Shown piece after piece: positions 17,501-25,565 of a DNA stretch of 64,000 nucleotides. Numbering within the stretch: position 1 is the first letter of the stretch; each line of letters begins with the position of its first letter. The notes beneath the pieces were generated by a model that was not told the DNA's origin, made no database searches, and was given only the letters and a program-made list of their open reading frames with translations. Origin of the DNA: CBFHSF01 sp965661055 (GTDB taxonomy: Bacteria; Bacteroidota; Bacteroidia; Flavobacteriales; Schleiferiaceae); contig CBFICS010000005.1 of assembly GCA_965661055.1 (NCBI GenBank), positions 62,001 to 126,000 of the forward strand. The letters are read 5' to 3'. The position numbers and the translations under genes were made by a program.

Positions 17501-18415
17501 CTAATTTACATTAATTACCAAACCGTCTAAACTTAGTTGAACGTTTTCGAAAACCGTTTTGGCTTCTTTAGAAAATTCACTCGGATTTTTATACCTAACA
17601 GAATAATGCCCCAATAACAACTTTTTAGCAGAAGCATTTTTGGCCATTTTAGCGGCATCTTTTGCTGTTGAATGTTTAGTTTTCTCAGCCAATTCAGACT
17701 CTGTATTCAAAAAAGTAGATTCGTGATACAGAAGGTCAACCCCCTTAATAAACGAAGCATATTGATCAGAATAGGCTGTGTCAGAGAAGAACGCATAAGA
17801 ATGAGAAGGAGGACTTGGCAAAGTAAGTTCAGAGTTTGGAATTATCTCACCATTTTCTAGGGTAAAGTCTGCTCCTTCCTTAATCTTGTTTCTTAGGTAT
17901 ACAGGAATATTATAATCATTGCAAACGCGGCCATTGAGCGTTCTCGGTTTTTTCTTTTCTACAAAGTAAAATCCTTGGGTAGCAATAGAATGGTTTAGGG
18001 GGATGCTATAAACCTAAACCATTTTATCTTCATAAATACGCAGTGGCTCTGTAATTTTGACCTCATTAAAAACCAATGGGTAATTGAGTTTTGTACCCGA
18101 AACCCTAAGTTGAAACTCTATGAGTTTTCTTAAGTTTTGAGGACAATGAACAGTAAGCGGTTTTTTTCTAGCTAAAAGGTGAAAGCTTGACAACAGACCA
18201 ATTAAACCAAAGTAATGGTCACCGTGTAAATGGCTGATGAAAATATTGTCGATTTTATTAAACTTCACCTTGTTCTTTCTCAAGGCAACTTGGGTACCCT
18301 CACCGCAGTCTATCAAAAAAAACCGCTCAGCCATTTGAAGGACTTGAGCGGTTGGATTTTGAATGCTTGTGGGCGTAGCCGCACCACAACCTAATATTGT
18401 TAATTTAAAAGGCAT
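17501..18415 (-). pseudogene. rnz: Ribonuclease Z interrupted by one in-frame TAG
   Basis: tRNase Z cuts precursor tRNA 3' trailers with a two-zinc metallo-beta-lactamase active site. Read through one stop, the gene gives a 304-codon protein, the normal length. The first 133 codons hold LTILGCGAATPT, LIDCGEGTQVAL and the metal motif SHLHGDH (about 60-66). A TAG at 18014-18016 follows (codon 134). The same frame then continues VYSIPLNHSIATQGFYF, PSPPSHSYAFFSDTAYSD, LLYHESTF, TKHSTAKDAA and LLLGHYSVRY, which carry the remaining metal ligands and the HST motif. No frame change or deletion is seen. A single substitution (for example AAG or GAG to TAG) explains it. Possibilities are a recent pseudogene, readthrough or a sequence error. 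Its ATG overlaps the T9SS protein stop (TAATG). Confidence 0.85.
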
Positions 18416-19176
18416 TATTTTACCATAAGTCGTCCAGATCTAGTGTACTCACCAATGGTTAAAGAATACAAATAAAGACCAGGAGCCATATTTTCTCTCT
18501 GAATAAAAATTTCATTTTCTCCACCCACCGAAACTCCTTGGTAAATCTTTGCTTGTCTACCTGTAATATCAAGAATTTTCAAGGTATACTTTGAATTTTC
18601 TGAAGCTCTGTAAGTAATCGATGTTTTATCTGTCATTGGATTTGGATGAATTGAAAATGAGTTATCAATAATGTCATTTTCATTCACAGAGACCGGACCA
18701 TTGATAGAGATTTTCATGTAAAAATTAAAAACACCAGACATTTGACCAAAGCCAGGAACTGTAGCATAACCTGTTGCTTGAACAGTAACATTATGAGTTC
18801 CCATTTCGCCAGTGGTTGGAGTTCCCGTAAAATTCACACAACCATTATCACCCCCTATCCAAAGGCAATCAGAGTTATCACATGCATAACTCAGTGATGC
18901 GGGCAGACCTGAGAACCCTGTGATTTTCATAGAATCTATAGTTGCAGGGATGGTAAAGCCCATGGTATCAATCATTGTATCGGCAGGAACCACTAATTGT
19001 GCTGATTCATCGTAATACGAAGCTGCAGCTCCATCTGGCATTACTACAACAGAATCTGGAGTGGTCGACCCTGGAGAGTAAATTCCAGGTTGAGTAAGTG
19101 CGGTATTAATGGTGCATTGACCCAAGCCAAGGTAACCTATTAATATTCCTAATAGAAGAAAGTAGTTTTTTTTCAT
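18415..19176 (-). CDS. Secreted protein with type IX secretion sorting domain
   Basis: A 253-residue exported protein. The N-terminal signal peptide is KKNYFLLLGILIGYLGLGQC. The central part (about 60-170) looks like an all-beta extracellular domain (tandem Cys, SYACDNSDCLWIGGDNGCVN). The last 80 residues form a typical type A T9SS sorting domain: SFSIHPNPMTDKTSITY, YTLKILDITGRQ, APGLYLYSL and RLMVK at the very end. It would cross the outer membrane by the type IX system, then be anchored or released. The function of the passenger is unknown. It lies just upstream of rnz, with overlapping stop and start. Confidence 0.85.
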   Translation of the reverse strand: MKKNYFLLLGILIGYLGLGQCTINTALTQPGIYSPGSTTPDSVVVMPDGAAASYYDESAQLVVPADTMIDTMGFTIPATIDSMKITGFSGLPASLSYACDNSDCLWIGGDNGCVNFTGTPTTGEMGTHNVTVQATGYATVPGFGQMSGVFNFYMKISINGPVSVNENDIIDNSFSIHPNPMTDKTSITYRASENSKYTLKILDITGRQAKIYQGVSVGGENEIFIQRENMAPGLYLYSLTIGEYTRSGRLMVK

Positions 19177-19219
19177 GCGCTTAGTGGGGTTGGTTTTTTT
19201 AAAGGTAAAAATTAATTTT

Positions 19220-20167
19220 TTATTGATCTTTTAATTTTGTCTTTGATGCGAGAAGATACATTACAGCCATTCTAACGGCTACTCCGTTTTCAACTTGATT
19301 GAGAATAATACTCTGATCAGAGTCAGCTACCTCACTGGTAATTTCTACTCCGCGATTTATTGGTCCTGGATGCATTACTGTGATTTTTTTATCCAAAGCA
19401 TTGAGGTGGTCCATGGTCAAACCGTACTGCATGGTATACTCTCTTACACTAGGGAAAAACCTCATATCTTGTCTTTCGTGTTGCACCCTCAACATATTGG
19501 CTACATCGCACCACTCTAGAGCAGTTTGCAAATTGTATTCCACTTTTACTCCAAGGGTATGAATAAACTTAGGGATAAGCGTCGAAGGACCACAAACCAT
19601 CACTTCAGCACCCAATTTTTGAAGACATAAGATATTAGACACTGCAACTCTAGAGTGCAATATATCACCAATAATGGCAATCTTCTTTCCTGCGAAAGCA
19701 GCACCGTGATGTTCTCTAATAGAAAAGGCATCTAATAAAGCTTGGGTAGGATGTTCGTGAGCTCCATCTCCAGCATTTACAATAACGGAGTTTACGTGTT
19801 TTGATAAAAACTCGGGTGCTCCTGGGTTAGGATGCCTCATAACTACCATATCAACCTTCATAGAAAGTATGTTGTTGACGGTATCTATTAAAGTTTCTCC
19901 TTTTTTAACCGAGGAAGATGCTGCTGAAAAATTAATCACGTCTGCACTTAATCTTTTTTCAGCCAGTTCAAAAGACAATCTTGTGCGTGTACTATTCTCA
20001 AAAAACAAGTTTGCTATGGTAATATCTCTTAAAGAAGGCACCTTTTTAATAGGTCTATTGATGACTTCTTTAAACTGATCTGCTGTTTTAAAGATCAGTT
20101 CAATATCTTCCTTGGTCAAATCTTTAATACCAAGTAGATGATTTACGCTCAACTCACTCATTTCCAT
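19220..20167 (-). CDS. pyrB: Aspartate carbamoyltransferase catalytic subunit
   Basis: It condenses carbamoyl phosphate with aspartate to carbamoyl aspartate, the first committed step of pyrimidine synthesis. The 315 residues show the carbamoyl-phosphate loop FFENSTRTRLSFELAEKRL (about 54-72), VMRHPNPGAP, the catalytic NAGDGAHEHPTQALLDA (about 131-147), MLRVQHERQD and HPGPINRGVEI. No pyrI regulatory subunit is adjacent. The start overlaps the pyrR stop (ATGGAAATGAGTGA); the second ATG at 20161 is equally possible. The overlap points to translational coupling with pyrR. Confidence 0.97.
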   Translation of the reverse strand: MEMSELSVNHLLGIKDLTKEDIELIFKTADQFKEVINRPIKKVPSLRDITIANLFFENSTRTRLSFELAEKRLSADVINFSAASSSVKKGETLIDTVNNILSMKVDMVVMRHPNPGAPEFLSKHVNSVIVNAGDGAHEHPTQALLDAFSIREHHGAAFAGKKIAIIGDILHSRVAVSNILCLQKLGAEVMVCGPSTLIPKFIHTLGVKVEYNLQTALEWCDVANMLRVQHERQDMRFFPSVREYTMQYGLTMDHLNALDKKITVMHPGPINRGVEITSEVADSDQSIILNQVENGVAVRMAVMYLLASKTKLKDQ

Positions 20168-20699
20168 TTGATCTGATTATGTACACCCCGCTTTTCTCTT
20201 TCTCGCTACCCCAATTTACCTGAACCTTTTCTTCGGCTATTGCATCTACCCTTCTTCCTGAATAATCGGGTTGAATGGGTAATTCTCTACTAAACCTCCT
20301 GTCAATTAAAACAGCAAGTTCTAATGATTTTGCTCTTCCAAATGAATTGATCGCATCCATTGCAGAACGAACAGAACGTCCAGTATAGAGCACATCATCC
20401 ACAAAAATCACATTCTTCTCTTCTACTAAAAAGTCGATTTTTGTTTGATTTGCTGTGAAGGGTTCATCTCTTCTTCTAAAATCATCTCTAAAAAAGGTGA
20501 TATCAAGAGAACCTACTTTAACATTAGAAACTTGGAATTTATCTAGGAGTAACTTGGCAATTTTATCAGCAAATTTCACTCCTCTTGGTTGTAGACCAAT
20601 GATTACTGATTCTGAAAAATCTCCGTGGTTCTCAATGAGCTCACAACACAATCTGTTTAAAATTACATCGAGCTCTTTCTGACCAATTAATTCTTTCAT
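20154..20699 (-). CDS. pyrR: Bifunctional pyr operon regulator / uracil phosphoribosyltransferase
   Basis: PyrR binds UMP and pyr mRNA in Gram-positive bacteria to control attenuation, and has some uracil phosphoribosyltransferase activity. The 181-residue protein starts MKELIGQKELDVILNRL. It carries the PRPP-binding motif VIFVDDVLYTGRSVRSA (about 91-107), the LQPRGVKFA region, and the C-terminal WGSEKEKSGVYII. An upstream TTG start at 20720 is possible but overlaps a promoter box, so the ATG at 20699 is preferred. It is followed by pyrB in one transcript. I see no anti-terminator/terminator leader upstream, so regulation by attenuation is not evident here. Confidence 0.93.
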   Translation of the reverse strand: MKELIGQKELDVILNRLCCELIENHGDFSESVIIGLQPRGVKFADKIAKLLLDKFQVSNVKVGSLDITFFRDDFRRRDEPFTANQTKIDFLVEEKNVIFVDDVLYTGRSVRSAMDAINSFGRAKSLELAVLIDRRFSRELPIQPDYSGRRVDAIAEEKVQVNWGSEKEKSGVYIIRSNGNE

Positions 20700-20717
20700 T
20701 TTATCATTTTGACTAAA

Positions 20718-20725
20718 CAAAAGTA
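20718..20725 (-). promoter_or_regulatory. Predicted pyrR-pyrB promoter -7 box
   Basis: TACTTTTG on the minus strand matches TAnnTTTG. Its last base is 19 bases upstream of the pyrR ATG at 20699, giving a leader of about 15 bases. No good -33 element is seen. Confidence 0.45.
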
Positions 20726-20745
20726 CAAATAACTCATGTACTTTA

Positions 20746-22107
20746 TTATTTATTTACCCACTCTTTACCCCAATCGTCTAAAGACAAGCCATTAAAATTA
20801 CCCGAACTCATCAAAAGCAATATAGAATCAGCGTCTGAATACTTCATGGTGGCTTCTTTTACCTCTTCTGCGCTTGACAAGACTTCCACCTTTGCGTTAC
20901 CAAATGCTTCGGCAATTTTTGATGGATCTAAATCAGGTAATTTTTTATGCTCTACCGCTTTTGGATTAAAATACACAATTGCCTTATCAGCATGATCTAA
21001 GGCTCCTTTATACTGAGGCAAGAAATCAGGGTTTAAGCTACTAAAGGTATGCAGCTCAAGACAAGCCATAAGTTTTTTATTTGGGTGCGAATCTTTAGTA
21101 CCACTTACGGTTGCTTTAACCTTGCTGGGTGCATGTGCAAAATCTTTGTAGGCCGATTTTGAATTTGAGCTTGCGATGAGCTCTAATCTTTTTGAAGCTC
21201 CTGAAAAGGATTGTATCGCTTCATAGAAATCATCATCCATAACTCCCATCTGATTACAGATTTTTCTCGCGGCTTCAAGGTTTAGCAGATTGTGCTTCCC
21301 AAAAATATTCAAGGGAACTTCGCCAAAATCAGTAATTAAAATAGTCTGATCGCCTTCAATAAAATGTTCGGGGTAGCTATAAGATTGCATCTTGTAATCC
21401 CCTCCGTGATTTTCAACAAGCTCTTTTAGTACAGGATCTTCAGCATTGTAAACTACCATTCCCCCTTCTTCTACAACATCTAGGTATTTTGAGAATTGGT
21501 CAAGATAATCTTGAAATGTTGGAAAGACATTAATGTGATCCCAAGCAATTCCAGAAATAACGGTAATATTAGGCTTGTACAGCAAAAACTTAGGTCTTCT
21601 ATCTATAGGTGAACTCAAGTACTCGTCTCCTTCTAAAACCATAAAATTGGCTTCTTCCGTCATTTTTACCATGGTGGTAAACCCTTCTAACTGAGCCCCC
21701 ACCATGTAGTCTTCTTCTATACCATGATAGTGTAAAACATGAAGTATCATGGATGTTATGGTCGTTTTACCGTGAGATCCAGCAACCACAACTCTTGTTT
21801 TGTCTTTTGAAGCTTCGTATAAAAATTCTGGATAAGAATAAATGGACAGGTTAAGCTCTTTGGCTCTTAGCAATTCTGGATTATCCTCTCTTGCATGCAT
21901 CCCTACGATTACGGCATCCAGTTCTTCTACAATACGCGATGAATCCCACCCCATAGAAGAGGGCAGTAATCCATATTCACTTAACCGAGACTTTGAAGGT
22001 TCAAAAATTTCATCATCAGACCCTGAAACACGGTGTCCTGACTCATGAAGAGCTCTAGCTAAATTGTGCATTGCACTCCCTCCAATAGCGATTAAATGGA
22101 TTTTCAT
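20746..22107 (-). CDS. mpl: Mur ligase, Mpl type (UDP-MurNAc:tripeptide ligase)
   Basis: Mpl re-attaches the recycled murein tripeptide (L-Ala-gamma-D-Glu-meso-Dap) to UDP-MurNAc. The protein of 453 residues has the N-terminal domain with IGGSAMHNLARALHESGH (8-25) and VSGSDDEIFEPSK, the ATP loop VVAGSHGKTTITS (about 108-120), the Mur central residues around GDEYLSSPIDRRPKF and HINVFPTFQDYLDQF, then KRLELI and YKDFAHAPSKVKATV. The DEY and FAHAPSK features separate Mpl from MurC. It sits 46 bases upstream of pyrR and may share a transcript. MurC itself is not in this window. Confidence 0.88.
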   Translation of the reverse strand: MKIHLIAIGGSAMHNLARALHESGHRVSGSDDEIFEPSKSRLSEYGLLPSSMGWDSSRIVEELDAVIVGMHAREDNPELLRAKELNLSIYSYPEFLYEASKDKTRVVVAGSHGKTTITSMILHVLHYHGIEEDYMVGAQLEGFTTMVKMTEEANFMVLEGDEYLSSPIDRRPKFLLYKPNITVISGIAWDHINVFPTFQDYLDQFSKYLDVVEEGGMVVYNAEDPVLKELVENHGGDYKMQSYSYPEHFIEGDQTILITDFGEVPLNIFGKHNLLNLEAARKICNQMGVMDDDFYEAIQSFSGASKRLELIASSNSKSAYKDFAHAPSKVKATVSGTKDSHPNKKLMACLELHTFSSLNPDFLPQYKGALDHADKAIVYFNPKAVEHKKLPDLDPSKIAEAFGNAKVEVLSSAEEVKEATMKYSDADSILLLMSSGNFNGLSLDDWGKEWVNK

Positions 22108-22164
22108 CTTGCTGTATTTTGTTTCAAAAATAGTCCTTTAAGATGAAGGGATAAAGGCTAACAG

Positions 22165-23133
22165 TTACTTTTTGCCCCAATACTTCTCATCCGTCAAGGT
22201 TTTTAAAAACGCAATGAGTTGCTCTTTTTCTTCTTGATTAATTTCACGGACGGCGAACGTCTCCTCATTAAGAGTTAATGAATCTACTTTTTGATAATGA
22301 TCTAAAACTTCTGACAAAGTTTTTGCACCTCCATTGTGAAAATAAGGAGCGGTGATTTCTACATTCCTCAAACTAGGAATCATGAATTTCTTCCAGTCAC
22401 TTTCTAAAAGGGTTAATCTATAACGCCCAGGTTCTTCAGAGTCATAATCAAATTTATTTACCGCAAAAAAATAACTAGTTGTCATGGGTAGGTGATGACA
22501 TTTTTCACAGTTTAACTGATCTGAAGTAAAGAGCTTAAGTCCTTGCTGTTCCTGAGGAGTCAAAGAATAACTTCCTTGAATGTATTGATCAAACTTTGAA
22601 TTATAAGAAAGTAAGGTGCGCATATAACTAGCCAACACCCTAACCACATGGCGGGGTTGAACTTCTTTATCATAAATATTCTCAAACCTTTTTGAATAAT
22701 CAGATTCCCTTAGGTCTTCAATTAACAGCCCCATATTATGAGCCATTTCAAAGTCGGTTTCAAGGGGTGGATTGATGGTCCTTTCCAGGGGAAAAACACC
22801 TCCTTCGGCAAAATACATTGGCTTGTAAACCACATTGAGTAGTGAAGGCGAATTCCTAAAGCCCATGGCGCCTTTAACTCCCATGGAAATGGGCTTACCA
22901 TCAGTAAAAGCTAACTCTGGAAGATGACAACTTCCACAAGATATTCCACGGTTTCCTGAAAGGAGTTCATCAAAAAACAAATCCTTACCGAGGGAAACCT
23001 CAGCTTGTAAAGGAATTAAGTGCTCTGGAAATTCTGAAAAATGATGTGGAAGTTCTGGAACATCCCATTTTTCTTGGGTATTAGATGTACAACCCAGAAG
23101 AAATAAAAAAATGAATAGGACTAACCACTTCAC
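22165..23133 (-). CDS. Di-heme MauG/CcpA-family lipoprotein (MbnH-like)
   Basis: A 322-residue exported di-heme c-type protein. It has a lipoprotein signal (KWLVLFIFLFLLGCTSN) and two heme-binding motifs, CGSCH (66-70) and CEKCH (209-213). The remaining sequence follows the bacterial cytochrome c peroxidase/MauG fold (GAMGFRNSPSLLNV, PSLRNVEITAPYFHNGGAKTLSEVLDHY). It overlaps the stop of an MbnP-like gene by four bases. In methanobactin loci, MbnH (MauG-like) oxidises a Trp of MbnP to kynurenine, so the same relation is likely here. Peroxidase activity is an alternative. The protein is predicted to face the periplasm or outer surface. Confidence 0.88.
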   Translation of the reverse strand: MKWLVLFIFLFLLGCTSNTQEKWDVPELPHHFSEFPEHLIPLQAEVSLGKDLFFDELLSGNRGISCGSCHLPELAFTDGKPISMGVKGAMGFRNSPSLLNVVYKPMYFAEGGVFPLERTINPPLETDFEMAHNMGLLIEDLRESDYSKRFENIYDKEVQPRHVVRVLASYMRTLLSYNSKFDQYIQGSYSLTPQEQQGLKLFTSDQLNCEKCHHLPMTTSYFFAVNKFDYDSEEPGRYRLTLLESDWKKFMIPSLRNVEITAPYFHNGGAKTLSEVLDHYQKVDSLTLNEETFAVREINQEEKEQLIAFLKTLTDEKYWGKK

Positions 23134-23885
23134 GGTTTTGCGTAAAAAGAAGCCGCTAAATTCATCAACATTTTTTCTCCGATTGCATATTGAGCCGCAT
23201 TTTCCATATGCGTAGAATTCTCTGTCAAGAAGTCAATTTGCCCCCCAGGACCATTGAACACTCCTGGAATGTCTATGCCGAAATTTAGAGTGTCTACCCC
23301 AGAGCCAATTGTTATAGGGTATTCATATTCTTTAACATACCCCAACTCATCAGCCCCTGGATGGTAACTTAACAACAGTAAAGAATCTGTCCCATTGTTG
23401 TCAAATAAGGTTCTTCCTTCTAGCACTAAAAACCTATATTTTAAGGCCCACGACCAATACATTGCTTTGCTAGAACTCAAAGGGTTATCAATAGAAACCG
23501 AATTGGGGTCGGTTGCGTTAAGAGCAGCATCTAGGCCTACAATAAACTTGATCTTTTTATAGCTTCCCTTGGCAAGAGACATTTCAACAGTGTTTTTACC
23601 ATCAGCCATACTAAAAAACTCAACCGTTGAAGCCGTTACCCATTGATTACTAGAATTCTGAAGCTGAATTCTTGAAAGGTAAAACCTCATACCTTCTACC
23701 CTTAGCCACTGTGAGCCAGGTACAGAAAGATCTTGATTTAGTCCAACCCTATTACTATCTACTGTCATTTCAGTCGATAAAAAAACAGTTTGCTTCTCTA
23801 CTGGTTTTGTTGGTTTATCATCTTCACAACTAATGACCAGGAGACTGGCAGCTAAAGCAATAATGGAGAACTTAAATTTCATCAT
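23130..23885 (-). CDS. MbnP-like copper-binding lipoprotein
   Basis: A 251-residue lipoprotein (signal KFSIIALAASLLVISCEDD, lipobox Cys20). The body is a beta-rich domain resembling MbnP: GMRFYLSRIQLQ (65-76), IKFIVGLDAALN (112-123), the diagnostic MYWSWALKYRFLVLEG (142-157, Trp144 and Trp146), LLSYHPG (172-177) and a C-terminal HMENAAQYAIGEKMLMNLAASF. In characterised MbnP a tryptophan in this kind of protein is turned into kynurenine and forms part of a copper site. Trp144 or Trp146 are candidates. It overlaps both neighbours by four bases (ATGA), so the three genes are one operon. Confidence 0.8.
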   Translation of the reverse strand: MMKFKFSIIALAASLLVISCEDDKPTKPVEKQTVFLSTEMTVDSNRVGLNQDLSVPGSQWLRVEGMRFYLSRIQLQNSSNQWVTASTVEFFSMADGKNTVEMSLAKGSYKKIKFIVGLDAALNATDPNSVSIDNPLSSSKAMYWSWALKYRFLVLEGRTLFDNNGTDSLLLLSYHPGADELGYVKEYEYPITIGSGVDTLNFGIDIPGVFNGPGGQIDFLTENSTHMENAAQYAIGEKMLMNLAASFYAKP

Positions 23886-24643
23886 TGATCTAAGGTAAAG
23901 GCATCATCATTAAATGCATTAAACAAATCGGTTGCCTTAGCAAAGTCATCGGCATCGGTTGGATCGCAATTTATCATAGGCACTTGTGCCGGATTGTAAA
24001 TCATAAGCAACCTAACATCAATATTTGCAGCAAAATGTGCTTCTTTGGCGTTGGCAAGAACAAAATTGGCAGGTCTCTGAAAAGTACTATTAAAGGACTT
24101 TGTACCCAGCACCCACTTAAAAGGTTCTGAAGGAGCTGAATTTGAAGTATCTGCTCCGTCCTTAAAGTATCCTGTAATTTCTAAAAAGTTGTAACCATCT
24201 AATCCGCCTCTGTATGTAGAACCTTCTGCCATTGGAGAACCTACCGGTTGAGAAACTGGTGGCAATGCAGAGTGAAGTGAGTCAAGTCCTGCTGATATAT
24301 ACATATCACCAGAATATGACATAGGTTCAATATTACCTAGAGGCACAATATTGTTATTAAAAGTAGACATTCCAAAATACTTTCCAGCATCAACAGAATC
24401 TCCATCATTAATTAAGACAAAGTTTGAGTACAGAACCTTAACATTGGTAATTTTGACCTTACCGCCAGGGATTTCATAAATTGAATCCTTACTTAACAGA
24501 TTCCCATTCCAATAGTGATAAACATCAAGGAAAACATTTTTACCCTCTGAAGGATCTATTGAATTATCAATAATATCATCCTTACAAGCATTAATAGCAA
24601 CAAGTCCAGCAAGCAGAAATATAAGAGAAGTAAGCTTTTTCAT
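23882..24643 (-). CDS. Divergent MbnP-like lipoprotein
   Basis: A 253-residue lipoprotein (signal KKLTSLIFLLAGLVAINACKDD). It keeps the beta-rich MbnP pattern: VFLDVYHYWNG, GGKVKITNVKVLYSNFVLI, a middle GGLDGYNFLEITGYF that corresponds to the KYRFLVLEG region of the neighbour, and ANIDVRLLMIYNP. It lacks the paired-Trp motif, so if it is an MbnP relative it is probably not modified in the same way. The ATG at 24643 is chosen because the 12 extra codons of the longer frame precede the signal peptide and would include the promoter region. It is the first gene of the MbnP-MbnP-MauG operon. Assignment to MbnP is moderate. Confidence 0.65.
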   Translation of the reverse strand: MKKLTSLIFLLAGLVAINACKDDIIDNSIDPSEGKNVFLDVYHYWNGNLLSKDSIYEIPGGKVKITNVKVLYSNFVLINDGDSVDAGKYFGMSTFNNNIVPLGNIEPMSYSGDMYISAGLDSLHSALPPVSQPVGSPMAEGSTYRGGLDGYNFLEITGYFKDGADTSNSAPSEPFKWVLGTKSFNSTFQRPANFVLANAKEAHFAANIDVRLLMIYNPAQVPMINCDPTDADDFAKATDLFNAFNDDAFTLDQ

Positions 24644-24661
24644 TAAAATCAATTTATTTAT

Positions 24662-24669
24662 CAAATATA
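24662..24669 (-). promoter_or_regulatory. Predicted promoter -7 box of the MbnP-MauG operon
   Basis: TATATTTG on the minus strand, a perfect TAnnTTTG. Its last base is 19 bases before the ATG at 24643, the same spacing as at dps and pyrR. The -33 position has no clear TTG. Confidence 0.5.
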
Positions 24670-24731
24670 ATTGATTCAAATGAAATGAAAAGTAACGAAT
24701 GTTAGAAGGGGCTGTTCAAATGAGTAATAGA

Positions 24732-25505
24732 CTAGTTTTGGGGAATTTCTTCAACCGGAGGAGTCCAAATATAGTCATCAGACTGCTCAATCGCATCCAT
24801 AATTTGATTTAAAATATCATTTGAAGACTTCTTATAGTCGATATCAAGTGGTTCTTTAAATTTTATTTTGAGCTCACAGCCCTTTTTCTTCAGAAAAAGC
24901 CCCTTTTTATCAAAAGCTCTGCGAAAACCATCAACCACAACAGGAATAACTATTGGCTCTAATTCTTTAATAATATGAGCAGTACCTCTTCTTCCCTTGA
25001 CAAAGGGTTTGGTAGTTCCTTGTGGGAAAGTAATTACCCATCCACTCTGAATGGCTTTTTTAATGTTGGTAATATCTGTTGGATCTACACCGCGATCTAC
25101 GGTTTTACCTGCTTCTCGCCAAGTCCTTTTAATAGACACAGAACCCGCATAAGCAAACAACTTAGGTAAGAAACCAGCCTTCATAGTTTCTCTGGCGGCT
25201 ATAAAGTACACGTTAATACGTGGATTAAATACATGCCAGAAAAAATTAATCCTGTTGTAAATACCCCACTTTGAACAATTAAATATTTGATAAAGCCCAG
25301 CTACATCAGCAAAGTAGGTTTGGTGGTTGCTTACAAACAACACGTTTCTGTCCGGAAGATTTCTAAGAACATCTCCTCCCGTTATAACCGTTTTGTTAAC
25401 TGCGTTGAATCTATACCAAGCCAAAGAGCCAAAGCAAAAAACTACGGCTCTCTTTAGAATATAATTGTACCCAAAGGGATCTCTTGCAAAAGGATTTAAA
25501 TTCAT
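24732..25505 (-). CDS. 1-acyl-sn-glycerol-3-phosphate acyltransferase-like protein
   Basis: A 257-residue PlsC-family acyltransferase, expected to acylate a lysophospholipid or similar lipid at the inner membrane. Block I reads SNHQTYFAD: His and Asp are separated by five residues, not the usual four (HX4D). Block III is present as FPQGTTKPFVKGRRG. The paralogue at 34823 has the standard spacing. The variant motif is probably a subfamily feature, not damage, because the flanking sequence is intact. A TTG start at 25526 is possible, but the ATG at 25505 (MNLNPFARDPFG) is preferred. The substrate is unknown. Confidence 0.85.
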   Translation of the reverse strand: MNLNPFARDPFGYNYILKRAVVFCFGSLAWYRFNAVNKTVITGGDVLRNLPDRNVLFVSNHQTYFADVAGLYQIFNCSKWGIYNRINFFWHVFNPRINVYFIAARETMKAGFLPKLFAYAGSVSIKRTWREAGKTVDRGVDPTDITNIKKAIQSGWVITFPQGTTKPFVKGRRGTAHIIKELEPIVIPVVVDGFRRAFDKKGLFLKKKGCELKIKFKEPLDIDYKKSSNDILNQIMDAIEQSDDYIWTPPVEEIPQN

Positions 25506-25565
25506 GGTCTTTAATTGCTGGGGCAAAGATAAAATTTATGTTGTGCAAGTAGAGTCTTATTTTTC

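Noticed and set aside
17501..18415. TAG read as an amino acid by general recoding (such as pyrrolysine) in rnz
   Set aside because: Other genes here end properly with TAG (the SDR gene and the glycosyltransferase gene), and no recoding elements or pyl genes are seen, so a point change or sequence error is simpler.
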